A stretch of 64,000 nucleotides of DNA from Glandiceps talaboti (Eukaryota; Hemichordata; Enteropneusta; Spengelidae). Where the stretch lies: NCBI RefSeq assembly GCF_964340395.1, contig NC_135561.1, positions 17,570,240 through 17,634,239 of the forward strand, given 5' to 3'. This document shows positions 26,501-35,590 of the stretch, in pieces; position 1 is the stretch's first letter; each line of letters begins with the position of its first letter. The notes beneath the pieces were generated by a model that was not told the origin of the DNA, made no database searches, and saw nothing but the letters and a program-made list of their open reading frames with translations. Position numbers and translations under genes: made by a program.

Positions 26501-29500
26501 ACTGTAAGATACATTGTGACGTTCCGGCCTCCTCTCAGTGGGAGGGGTTGGCCGATGTGTGAGGGCACACCATCATGGCATACCTTACAGACTAGACCTA
26601 TTGGTGCAAGCGTTGAACTTTGACACAGAATTGATAATGGAACATCTAATGACTACATGATACTACCGTACACTTTCTCATAACATGATTCCCTCATAGA
26701 ACACATATGTTATAATTCAAGTGCATATTAGCGACTTTCATGCTCTGCTGTTCTTACAAGTTACTGTGTGCCAAAATGCCTGAAACCAGTACAGATGTAT
26801 AGCAACAGTTATTATGCACATTCCAGTGACTACTTGCATTGGTGCACTCTTTCATTGGTGTACCAAAAACATTATTGCATAGCTTTATGCAAATTATATG
26901 CAAACAAGTTCATGATCATTCCATATTAAATGAAATCACATGCTCACAGAGTATGATTTTACATAAATTTTGCTTGTTTCGAATAAACATATAACACTAA
27001 TAACAGGACCTCATGATGTCAGTGTGGGTACCCAGGGGTATGTGCACTCTTGCTTGCAGTGTTTTCTGCTGCACTTTCACTCATTACACTCATGAAAGTA
27101 TGACTGCAGTGAACACTGCAAGCACTTGTGCATATACCTCGACTACACCGAACTTGCACTTGAACATAGTGGACTTCTGTCATATTTCATGCACTTATCA
27201 AGGACATAACACGCACAATGATTTAACTACCTGTTACTTATTTACTTCCAGATTACACAACAATGGACGTATGTTGGATACATTCCATCGTCTGAGTGCA
27301 CTAAATGATGAGTTCTTTGTACCCTATGACTTGGAACTCAGTGTACATGAACTGAGCTACATCATCAAAAAGGCAGAGCAATGGCGAGGTGAAGAAGGAG
27401 AGAGAAAGAAGACTGCTGTCTATGACTACATCTGGGAAGAAGAATCTGTAAGTTATTAAAATGTTTGAAGTATTAAGATCTGATGTGTTTTCATATCTAC
27501 TAGATGTATCTGTTTTACATTATAATTATATTTTCCTTAATTAGGTTAGAAGTCAAGCATAGTTTGAATGTTGCCTGTTCAACTTTGGCCACTGCTTGTT
27601 GCAATTGCCATAATACATGCATGTTCTATTGTTCTAGCCATCTCATAGAATTAAGCTCTTAGACTGATTGGTTGTTTCTTTAGTCAATTATGCTAACAGG
27701 GATAGTTTAAAAAAATACTTCTGAGTGCAGCCGAGAGTGGATATGAAACATAGTTGGACTTTAATTTTCTGTTTTTGCACTTGTTTATAGCAAAAATCAT
27801 CATTTCTTTACCTTGTTTATCCAAGGAATGTACAAGTGACATATGGAGTATTGTCTCAGTGACTCAGGGATAGAAATAAAGAGATGTTCAAAATATCACA
27901 ATGTGATATAAAATATGTAGTTTATTCTTAGATACATGGACACATGTCCATATGCCTACAGAACTCACTTTGGTTGTACACATGGTTAAAAGGTAATACA
28001 TCATACAAAATATAACCCTAAGATAAAAGATGCATTCGTAGTTCGGGGATTCTCTTTTCGCCTCATAATGATTACAGTGAGAACTTTAAAACAATGCTGT
28101 CACATGCTAATAGACTATTTTCTCACAGTGTCCAAATTTCCATACAGCAGGCACTATTCATTTTCTATTTGCCCTAGGGCACTGGTACAGGCTCATTAGC
28201 CCTATGCCATGTTGTCGCAATGTGTATGATGCAGTCTGCCGAAAATGAATCAGGAATAACTGCAACATGACAGCCCTCGTTATGATAGATGTCTTTTAGT
28301 GCCCTCATTAAGGTGTGAAATAGTGCCCATATTGATTGTGTGTGTTTCATTGTTTTACAGGTTGAGGAGGTGATATGGGATGAGACTGGAGAACACCGAC
28401 AGCAAAAGAAAGGCAAACAAGAAATTACAAGTCATGTCTCTGTGCATACTATTCACCTTGATGGCTTGAGAGAACTCTTCAGACATTTCTTAAGACTTCC
28501 AGATGGAGCCATAGTAGAAGTAAGTCATTTTTTTTCTAAGTTTCTATAAATGGCAAGTACTAGCATGGTTACTTCCAACTTATATGCATGTCTTCATATC
28601 AGATGCTAACATTTTAGACAATTTGGTAAGTATAACTTACAGTTCAGTTGTTACAGTTCTGATGCACATGCCCAGATAAGTGTTGTTTTGCTTGTTGCAA
28701 ACATGATGTTTCTACAGAATCAAATATTTCTCCCAAATTTTCACTGTCTCATCAGCATCATCAGGGGTGTACTACAATGGGCTTTTGTCATGTTCATTCT
28801 TGCATGGTATTTCTTGTCGAGATACTATAAAACTTCCGACCCATCCAAAGTTTCAACCACCACATTGAATTTGTATGACACGTAATAGTTCACTTGGGGG
28901 GGAAAGGCTTTCTTAAATGATGAAACTACTGCTCAAAGACAAAGTTTTGTTTGAGTGTTCGTAGTTATTGCCGAGGCTTTTGTAGCATAATTGGATGACT
29001 GCTGTTTGCTGAAGTTTGACTTTCAAAGAATAAACTTTCTTTTCAGATTTTATTGATAAAAATACAGAAACATTTGAGCCTGGAACAGAGGCATTAGATC
29101 TAAATGATATTACTACCAAATTAGAATGACTATAGAGTTTCAACGGTTTTTGTTTTGAATTATATAAAACAAAATACAGACATGAGCAAGCATATGTATA
29201 AAGTGATACAGTTTATTTTGCTGTTGAAACAAATCAACATCACTGTTGGATGAAACAAGGAACATTCAAACACAGAACTGTCTATTTGCGTTCACAGTGA
29301 AATAAAAGGTAACATTTCTATTCCCTGTGTGCTGTCAGTGTCTGTATTTTGTTTGCGTAATTCATGACAAAAAACGTGTTAGATGTTAAAAAAGCATCAT
29401 GTTGCTTAATACTCTAGGGAACTTGCAAACCCACCATGTTGACTGTTGCAGCATGGGAAATGTGATAATAAATAATAATCAATTAGTATTGGAATATATT

Positions 29501-30300
29501 GATACATTGTTTGTAACCAAAAATAATCAATTCATAATTACCCTGACAATTGTTGGAGGTTAATTTTATCAGTAGCTCCAGATTAGGTATTACGATAACC
29601 ACAGGTAACCCCATAGTCCTTTGCATCTGAGCATGCTCAGTCTGGATTGCAAGTTCAATATTGAAACTCTACAATCTTCCTGATTTGGTAGTATCGTACA
29701 GTTTCACAAAGTATTAGTCTGTAAGGTACGCCGCGACGGGGCGCCCTCACACATCAGTCAACCCCTCCCACCTGTGAGGCAGGAACAGCAGGACATATGA
29801 TACAATTAACAAAATACATGAATTAAAGAAAACCAAATTAGATAACCATAGTAGTGAAATAAAAACTGAAACACTAAAGATAATAACATAAATTTGTTTT
29901 CTACAGTGCGCAGGCCCTGTTTAACAAATTCATATTGTACATAATTAGTCAGTACAGCTTCTTATTGTTAACATAATAATGTCGTAGTTTTAATCAAAGT
30001 ATTTAATATATTACTTTATTTCTGTACGTAACTTAGGTGTTTGGAGAGATGGGAGTTGCTGGCATGGACAAAGACATGAAAACCGCATTGCAGAAAGGTG
30101 CCCAGGGTGTAGAGAACCTGATGGGGTCTCAGTATAGTCTCAGTAAGATACGTAACCGTCGTCCTAAAACTTCAGGTGGGCTGGGCTCTTCAGATATCAG
30201 AGAGGCTTTAGGAGAACAGAACCGAGCACCAACACCACCCGGACAGGACCGTACTTCCACACCTGTGAAACTGAAACCCACTGCAGAGAGTTCTGCTTAA
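11508..30300 (+). CDS. Large C2-like, coiled-coil, multi-pass membrane protein (~1173 aa)
   Basis: Twenty-one coding exons join with no phase conflict: 11508-11577, 12413-12559, 13301-13378, 14001-14150, 15013-15269, 15688-15849, 16461-16571, 17221-17362, 17664-17806, 18430-18599, 19603-19734, 20064-20212, 20993-21177, 21957-22184, 22875-23014, 23672-23890, 24944-25196, 25708-25874, 27252-27447, 28361-28519 and 30037-30300. Total 3522 nt, 1173 residues. Order: Lys-rich start (MADSEPLKKKKAKPSK), acidic Thr/Asp-rich linker, coiled coil about 235-325, C2-like beta domain about 326-530, Ser-rich linker, basic stretch KRKKRRK, four hydrophobic segments about 795-966, charged C-terminal domain and Pro/Thr-rich tail. 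I do not recognise it securely. OFCC1/ojoplano-type membrane proteins are one hypothesis from memory, not shown here. It is probably a conserved cytoplasmic-membrane scaffold. Confidence 0.9.
13557..13775 (+). repeat. (AATAC)n imperfect microsatellite
   Basis: An interrupted pentanucleotide tract with GTACA and GCAAT variants in the intron between exons 13301-13378 and 14001-14150. Long open frames across it are repeat artefacts. Confidence 0.95.
14222..14372. mobile_element. Palindromic MITE copy (family with CATTCAGCCAAGGAAAA end)
   Basis: The left end has CATTCAGCCAAGGAAAA and the right end the complement-like GAGTATTTTCCAGCTACATGAAG. The same inverted ends occur at 16874-17031 and 54553-54657. 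Diverged and in an intron. Confidence 0.65.
14818..14992. repeat. Foldback repeat upstream of exon 15013
   Basis: The left arm (GAAATTTGTACTCAGAGTC, then CCAAATTTTCACTGAC) is inverted on the right (GACGAAAATTTGGGATTTG, then TTGACTCTGTGAGTAGAAAT). The centre has CATCAGCATTGTCAGGG, which recurs at about 28749-28775 and, diverged, at about 15560-15595, so this is a dispersed family. It ends about 20 bases before the exon acceptor. Confidence 0.75.
15688..16571 (+). CDS. Coiled-coil exons of the large membrane-protein gene
   Basis: Exons 15688-15849 and 16461-16571 (residues about 235-325) are almost wholly charged helix: DEERRLRDEHIAYQQQEML, LAKRRQEDIALKEEV, ELALQKERIQQDILHKVF. Both exons have whole-codon ends, so the helical register is kept whichever exon is used. 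The intron between them holds a GATT-rich tract. Confidence 0.85.
16020..16250 (+). repeat. GATT/GGTT-rich microsatellite cluster
   Basis: Several (GATT)n and (GGTT)n blocks flank a short unique piece (16035-16130). The arrangement resembles tails of LINE/SINE copies, but no coding remnant is visible. Confidence 0.7.
16874..17031. mobile_element. Palindromic MITE, ~50-bp inverted ends
   Basis: The left end CCAATATTTTTCTTCACTC, then AGCCAAGGAAAATACGAGTG, is mirrored at the right end by CACAAGTATTTTCTAGCTGA and AGACGAATATTGG. It lies about 190 bp before exon 17221-17362. No coding capacity. Target duplication not resolved. Confidence 0.8.
17221..19734 (+). CDS. C2-like beta-sandwich exons of the large membrane-protein gene
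   Basis: Exons 17221-17362, 17664-17806, 18430-18599 and 19603-19734 encode residues about 326-520. Beta-strand-like blocks include PIQIKLKCLRGVRDKLPG, RYVLMVSLYDRLGG, FYNIEMKVDQSVFTVCP, GMVLVFELFLLRG and VVGWGVFPICDAQFNIIDGK. The pattern (strand, loop, strand, then a GWG.FP.CD signature) fits a C2-type domain. I see no clear set of five Asp residues for calcium, so it may be calcium-independent. Confidence 0.7.
17383..17600. mobile_element. TTAA-flanked MITE, right end lost
   Basis: TTAA at 17379-17382 is followed by AGTGACCATTTGGATGAGG, the terminal sequence of the complete copies at 18669 and 53029. Similarity continues through GTGAAACA and TTTACAAACAAGGA but no right inverted end is found before exon 17664. 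Confidence 0.7.
18049..18135 (+). CDS. Possible alternative cassette exon (29 codons)
   Basis: After a strong acceptor (TGCTGTTTTTTACAG at 18034-18048) the frame set by exon 17664-17806 stays open for 59 codons: LTTTQSLIYPPLPNLYPSCD, then LPNHHVCPAV, then a Pro tract. A weak donor GCG|GTAGTA at 18135 would keep phase into exon 18430. Without it, the read-through stops at 18226. The C2-like strands join smoothly when this segment is skipped, so it is not in the main model. Confidence 0.3.
18173..18201 (+). repeat. Poly-C tract
   Basis: A C-run broken by two A, followed by CGGGGGAG. It is within the read-through frame of the possible cassette exon and codes for Pro there. Confidence 0.95.
18669..19026. 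mobile_element. TTAA-flanked MITE, complete (358 bp)
   Basis: Flanked by TTAA at 18665-18668 and 19027-19030. Left end AGCGGTCATATGGATGA; right end is its diverged complement TCACCCATGTGGTCACT. The inside is AT-rich and shares TTTACAAACAAGGACTTGG-like blocks with the copies at 17383, 53029 and 63058. TTAA duplication is typical of piggyBac-type transposition, although the termini are not classical piggyBac ends. Confidence 0.85.
23015..23340 (+). repeat. ~44-bp tandem repeats that copy the exon end and 5' splice site
   Basis: The authentic exon ends TTTGCTGTACA|GTAAGTATT at 23014. Downstream the same string TTTGCTGTACAGTAAGTATT recurs five times, near 23120, 23165, 23207, 23250 and 23290, plus a variant with TATAGTAAGT near 23086. 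Each copy is followed by ATGGGATAG. Each copy therefore carries the last exon codons and a consensus donor. Confidence 0.92.
23672..25874 (+). CDS. Transmembrane exons of the large membrane-protein gene
   Basis: Exons 23672-23890, 24944-25196 and 25708-25874 encode hydrophobic segments at about residues 795-815 (GMLIMLILVWFI), 851-875 (AVVILGPFTNIFMLIALVC), 889-909 (IMAYGIMTFLDPVWILIV) and 941-966 (GIFMTIFLYIFCMFTTVVIV). The preceding KRKKRRK and RSRE suggest a cytosolic N-terminus. An even number of spans would put the C-terminal domain in the cytosol too. Confidence 0.85.
27252..30300 (+). CDS. C-terminal cytosolic domain exons of the large membrane-protein gene
   Basis: Exons 27252-27447, 28361-28519 and 30037-30300 (residues about 968-1173) encode a soluble region: FVPYDLELSVHELSYIIKKA, YDYIWEEESVEEVIWDETGE, VSVHTIHLDGLRELFRHFLR, then a low-complexity tail with APTPPGQDRTSTPVKLKP and the stop at 30298-30300. 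No catalytic motif is visible. Confidence 0.85.
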
Positions 30301-30977
30301 TAAGGTATTCAGGGTTAAAATTGTATACATAGGTCACAGTATATCTATATTATCATAAATGTGCTACGGATAATACAAAAATGTAGATTTAAAACAAGTA
30401 TAATATGTAAATTTATCATGTTTTGGTGTGGAACCAGACGCCTCTCATTTATCAACTCAAAATGGTTTTAAAATGAAAAGATAAAATACCATTTACTCTC
30501 TAAGATGAATGAAGGAATCATATTTTAATCATAATATTAATAATTCAAATTAATATTAAAAATAATTGAAAGTAGCAAATCATGCAGTCGTGGTATATGT
30601 AATTAGAATCAAAGCCCTTTAAAAATCTCTTGGATGTGGAACTAACTGGTCAGAAATGCAAGCCATTGTTATACACATTCAACATGGCAATGTATTTCTT
30701 TCTATTTTATAGGAAGACTACACTGTATATCCAAACCTATGTGTATATTTTTGGTCAATTCTCATGCATATTGCCACACAAGCATGTTCTTGAATGCGGG
30801 GAAAGGGCTTATATTTGAGCATCGGCGTGTAAATTGAGAAAACATAACTTGAGTGTGTGCAGATGCAGAGTTACTATTGTAAAACACAAAGTAATTACAT
30901 ACACATACAAATAGGATATGTAGTATTCAACTATCCTTAAACCATGTAAATAGGCAAGAACTTTGTATTATTGTGTA

Positions 30978-30983
30978 AATAAA
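30978..30983 (+). terminator. Candidate poly(A) signal of the large membrane-protein gene
   Basis: AATAAA about 680 bases after the stop at 30300. A second AATAAA lies at 31106-31111. Either could end the transcript. Confidence 0.4.
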
Positions 30984-31629
30984 AAAACTCCTCCAGAAGC
31001 AATTTTATATTGTAAGAAACTTATACTTATTTTCATGCATCATTTACATTTTTCACATAATTATTGAAGTATTTTAAAAGTGATAATAGGTGTATTTCAT
31101 CATAAAATAAATCTTTTGCAAGTTTAGAATGTGACATACTTTAATTTTCTCCTCCTTTCTTCTAATATTTTAAAAACTTGTTCATGATTATACGTGGTAT
31201 TTTATTTTATCATTATTACCTCTTTTCAATCCTTTAGCTGCAGGTCAGTTATTGTGTGTTTTGGTTATTATCATTAATGAGAAATTAGAAATCAAATTAT
31301 ATTTGTAGAACAGAAAAAAAAAGAAATTTCCGTCCGACACAGAAGGTAGTTACCTTCAAAGTTGTATATGATATAAAATAAATACATTCTATATACTCAT
31401 CACTTACACATTCCCTTTTATGTAATTTTCATTGTGTTTTTTTTCGGCAGACTTAAAGTACATTTATTGTTATCTTTTGTTATACATGTTAAAATTCAGA
31501 AGTGTTAATACTTAGTATATAGCAAAAATGAAATGTTTAGCCCTCTAGATTAACTTTTGGAAATGGCATGAACTTTTAAAAGCAGGGAGTCTTTTTCATC
31601 AGATGCAAATTCAACCTTGTTGCTTCAAT

Positions 31630-31895
31630 GTTGTCTGTGGCGGAGTGGTTAAACCACTTGCCTCTTACCACTGCAGTCGGGGTTAAAATTCATTCTGGTT
31701 TTGATTAAATTTACCATGCTGTATTTAAGTACGAAAAGTGTCATTCAGTTTGACTCTACCGAACAATGGTTTTCCCTGGGTACTCCAGTTTCCTTCTGCA
31801 TTAACATTGAACCTTCCTACTGTTATTGGGCAATACCTATTGGATGGTATGTAAATAAATATCAATCAGTCAATCAATCAATCAATCAATCAATA
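31630..31895 (+). mobile_element. tRNA-derived SINE with (TCAA)n tail
   Basis: The head has a box A-like TGGCGGAGTGGTTAA and a degenerate box B (GGGGTTAAAATTC). The body has CCCTGGGTACTCCAGTTTCC, a block I associate with invertebrate tRNA-SINEs. It ends in a TCAA repeat. A diverged piece of the same body lies at 44655-44745. Confidence 0.7.
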
Positions 31896-32569
31896 AAAAA
31901 AATTCAACTTTCCACCTGAGGAAGGAGACTTACTGCTTTCAAATCCTATGCCATTTCAAAAACCATTTAATCCAGAAAACCAAATATCAATTTTGCATAG
32001 TATATACATAATATGCATCGGACCAATTTCCCACAAACTGTACAAGTGTGTTATGTTTTGTAAAGATATGTACAATTTTTAGAGGCTCTATGTATTACAA
32101 TGTTTAGTTTGTAACTGACTGAACTTGTGCATTGTTGCAATAAACTGTGTTTGCAATGTGAGACAAGTGTCACCAGAACATTATATTTACAATTCTTGAA
32201 TATGTTGTATATCATTATGAAATGTGTACATAAACTTTGTGTCAGATTCTTAATAAAGTAGCTAAATACATATTTCTTGTGACTGATTTCTTTGAATATT
32301 AACTGAAGCTGATTGGTTGAGTAAGTTATATGATGCGTATACATATTGAATGTTACCATACACCTTTCATGTAGGGTCTATGATACTACACAGTTATTGT
32401 GTACATTGTACTTCTTCAGAAAACACTGATGAAGCCATTGTGGATATGGTACTTGGTGAAAGCTATGGTTAGCTATTAATATTTCTTGGTGCAAAATAAC
32501 GTTTAGCCTTAACTTACATATTCCTGATGGGATCATCATATCATTAACAAATCCTAATCTATACACACC

Positions 32570-32860
32570 TAAGCACGTTCCCATCAAATTTCAGACCAAT
32601 CTGCCCAGTAGTTTTTGAGCTTAAGTTTTTTTTCTACCAAAAATGACATTTTGTGACCCAAATCCCACACCTGTTATGCAGTCATTTTGAAACTTGCTTT
32701 AAACAATTTCCCAACTAGACACAAAAAGTAATATCTCCACCTAATACCAAGACCAATTGGTCTGGCAGTTATTGAGTTTAAGTCGTCGCACACACGCACA
32801 CACGCATGCACGCACACATGGACGGACAGACAGACACTGCACCATGTCTATAGCACTACT
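32570..32860 (+). repeat. Dispersed repeat with AC/GACA-rich tail
   Basis: Shares CGTTCCCATCAAATTT, TCTGCCCAGTAGTTTTT, ACAATTTCCCAA and a following CACACACGCACA tail with 41893-42140. Both copies have the same orientation and abut microsatellite DNA, as expected for a retroposed family. Class not identified. Confidence 0.75.
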
Positions 32861-33075
32861 GAACTTTATCATTTCAGTTATGCTAAAAATGGGGGTTCAA
32901 AGGGTGGGGGCATGAAGATTCTAATGGTTTGGGTGTGAAGGGGGGGGGGGCACGAAATATTTTGCTCATGGTTTGAACATAAATAAACCACAGGAGCAGA
33001 TGTTTGCAAAGTACATTTGAAAATGTCTAAAGCCTGTATGGAATGATGAGTTGGGTGACTGCTATGCGAATGTGT

Positions 33076-33227
<152 letters not shown>

Positions 33228-33296
33228 GACTGACTGACATATACTGGGAACCTTGTACATCCTAGCACAAGGCACACCACTTACACATCTGTCAGA

Positions 33297-34156
33297 TCTA
33301 GGTATATGTTACACCTATACACATGTACAGGCATATAGGAACCTTACATACTCCTGTAACATTCACATATCTAGGTCAGGGTAGCGCACATAGCTGTACC
33401 AGCTGAGTGGAGCCACAGGTACAGTACCAGGTATGTGTACAATATCCCTGTAACAGCCCTGGCCAACGCACTTGGTGTAACATACCTAGATTTGACAGAT
33501 GTGTAACTGGTATGCCCACATCAATGTAACATGGATGTTAAAAATAGCAATGTAAGCTTTTATAACATCCACGTACACAAGCTTTTTCCCACAGCCATGT
33601 ACCAGCTATGTGAGCATATCTGTAACGTATGTCAACATTGTTGTAACAGCGATATTAACCACAGCAATGTACCACCTGTATGAGCAATGCTAGTCAGATA
33701 TAAACGAAAGAGTTGCTTCTGGGTATTATTTCACTATAGCTGTTACATGTACATGCGCAACTGTGTGCTAGGTGTGCAGTACGTAGCTATGGTACTGGGA
33801 ATGGGTGTACAAAACAGTCGTGGCACAGAGGCAGTATTCCACATCTATGCAACAGGCATATTTTTCACAACCATACACCGGGGCTGTGGAAAAGTATACC
33901 CTGTAATGGGGTGTGTGGCACATAGCTGGTACATAGTTGTGTTCTTCTTCCTAGCACTAGGATGATGAACAAGATTTCCTGCGTAATGTGCTGGCCAGAG
34001 CTGTTACAGGGATATTGTACATATAGCTGGTACAGCCCATGTGACTCCACTGTACTGGTACAGCTATATGCACAATTCTGTCCTAGGTATATATGTGAAT
34101 GTTAGAGGGGTGTGTAAGGTTCTCTGTGTAAATAGGTGTTTGACGACATACCTAGA
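33297..34156. mobile_element. Foldback element, ~190-bp inverted arms
   Basis: Left end TCTAGGTATATG, right end CATACCTAGA. The arms share AACCTTACA, TAACATTCACATAT, TAGCTGTACCAG, GTACAATATCCCTGTAACAG and CTGGCCA in inverted order. A second, nested inverted pair joins about 33280-33320 with 33475-33515 (ACACATCTGTCA block). The interior is rich in TGTAAC and GTACCA motifs and has no coding content. Confidence 0.8.
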
Positions 34157-34164
34157 CGAGACAG

Positions 34165-35590
34165 TGATTAATTGATTACTGTTGTCTTTATTTAATTATA
34201 TAATGGTGTTAGATAAAGAAAGGCAAATACAGGCAACAATACATTTCTATTGTTATTACATACATTTTACACCTGTTAGATTTAGTATTATAATAATTTC
34301 ATACAATTTATATGTGTTATCAAACAATCATATGAATAATAATAAGAATCACTCTTTCATAAACTGAATACGTTTGACATAATTTCGCTGAATTGATTAT
34401 ACTATTAGTATGATAATGTGAATGACAATATTAAACTATTCTGTTCTGAGTTTATTTACCCAAATATTAATATAATTACATATCTAGTCATAATTATCTA
34501 GTCATCACATCACTTTAATTTCTTAGTCAATTCATGCACGAATTTCCAGCATTTATGGTAGGTCCATTTTCAATTGGTGCACACGGATCTCCACCATTCA
34601 TAGCAGCCCATAGTACTTCAACGATGATGATTGATTTGTATTAAGTGAAGAAGACACCATTTCCAATCAATATGATACACATTAGCCATACGTTAATGAG
34701 TATGACGTCACCCGAGTTGCAAAGATGCTCTCCACAGCACGATTTGCAAACAAAGGTTGCGCCAAATGAGTCTGTTCACAATATACAAACATGAGGCGGT
34801 TTAGTTGCATACAATGAAATGAATTATAAAATAATGACATACTAATCAAAAATTCATACAAACGTTCTTCACCAAACATAACTGCCTTTTACCATACGTA
34901 AACAATTATTTTGTGTTGTGCCGAGGTTTTCAACAGTACTGGTAGTATTACTTGCAATTGGCTCGAATGCATTTGTTGTGGGAAAGATAATAAAAACTCG
35001 CTGTAAATATCAGTTACGTAAATATATTTCTAGTTCTTAATATAAATAATAGGTAAACCGACGTTGCCTAAGCGCTATACTCATTTTTTAAGCCCTATAA
35101 ACCAACAACAACATAGGAACCACACACAACAATTCAGTTTCTATACTTACATGTTTGTGTGGTATGCTAATCTCCGATTTCAAACTGAGTGTGGCACTTC
35201 TGTTGATTATTATTTATTTGAAGTTTCCTATTTTTATCTTAAAAAAAACATCATGATGTCCAATAAGTGAAACGCCAAGGCAACTTCAATTTTCCTGTAA
35301 TTCATCGATTACTTTACAATGGTTCGTTTAATTAAGCAAACAATTCCTGATAACAATAACAGAAAGAAAAATTGTTGAATAATAAGATTTATCACTACTA
35401 TTTACTAAATACGATCTGTCCATTGGGACTTGTGTGCGACAACTAATTGCGCGTTCTAATTACCTTCCCTCATATCATCAGGTACACGATAACAATCACT
35501 TTCAGTCCAACACTCAGTAGCATTCACACACAATCGACCAATGACTATAGTATTGCCGTCTTCACCTTCATAACGAGTGACCTGGACAAT
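34165..35590 (-). repeat. Segmental duplication unit 1 (Ly6 3' half)
   Basis: Exons 3-4, the 3' UTR and intron of the first Ly6 gene are colinear with 61980-63970. Long near-identical runs occur in the 3' UTR and last exon (for example around 34540-34690 versus 62370-62530), while exon 3 is more diverged. Unit 2 has about 600 extra bases, including a TTAA-flanked MITE. Confidence 0.88.
34197..34202 (-). terminator. Poly(A) signal of first Ly6 gene
   Basis: AATAAA on the minus strand, 439 bases after the stop. The surrounding TTTATTTAATTATATAAT is conserved in the paralog at 61998, which supports a transcribed 3' end. Confidence 0.55.

Noticed and set aside
28688-28885. Extra membrane-spanning exon (hydrophobic AFVMFILAWYFLSRYY)
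   Set aside because: It overlaps a dispersed repeat (CATCAGCATCATCAGGGG block) and no splice pair keeps phase with the neighbouring exons.
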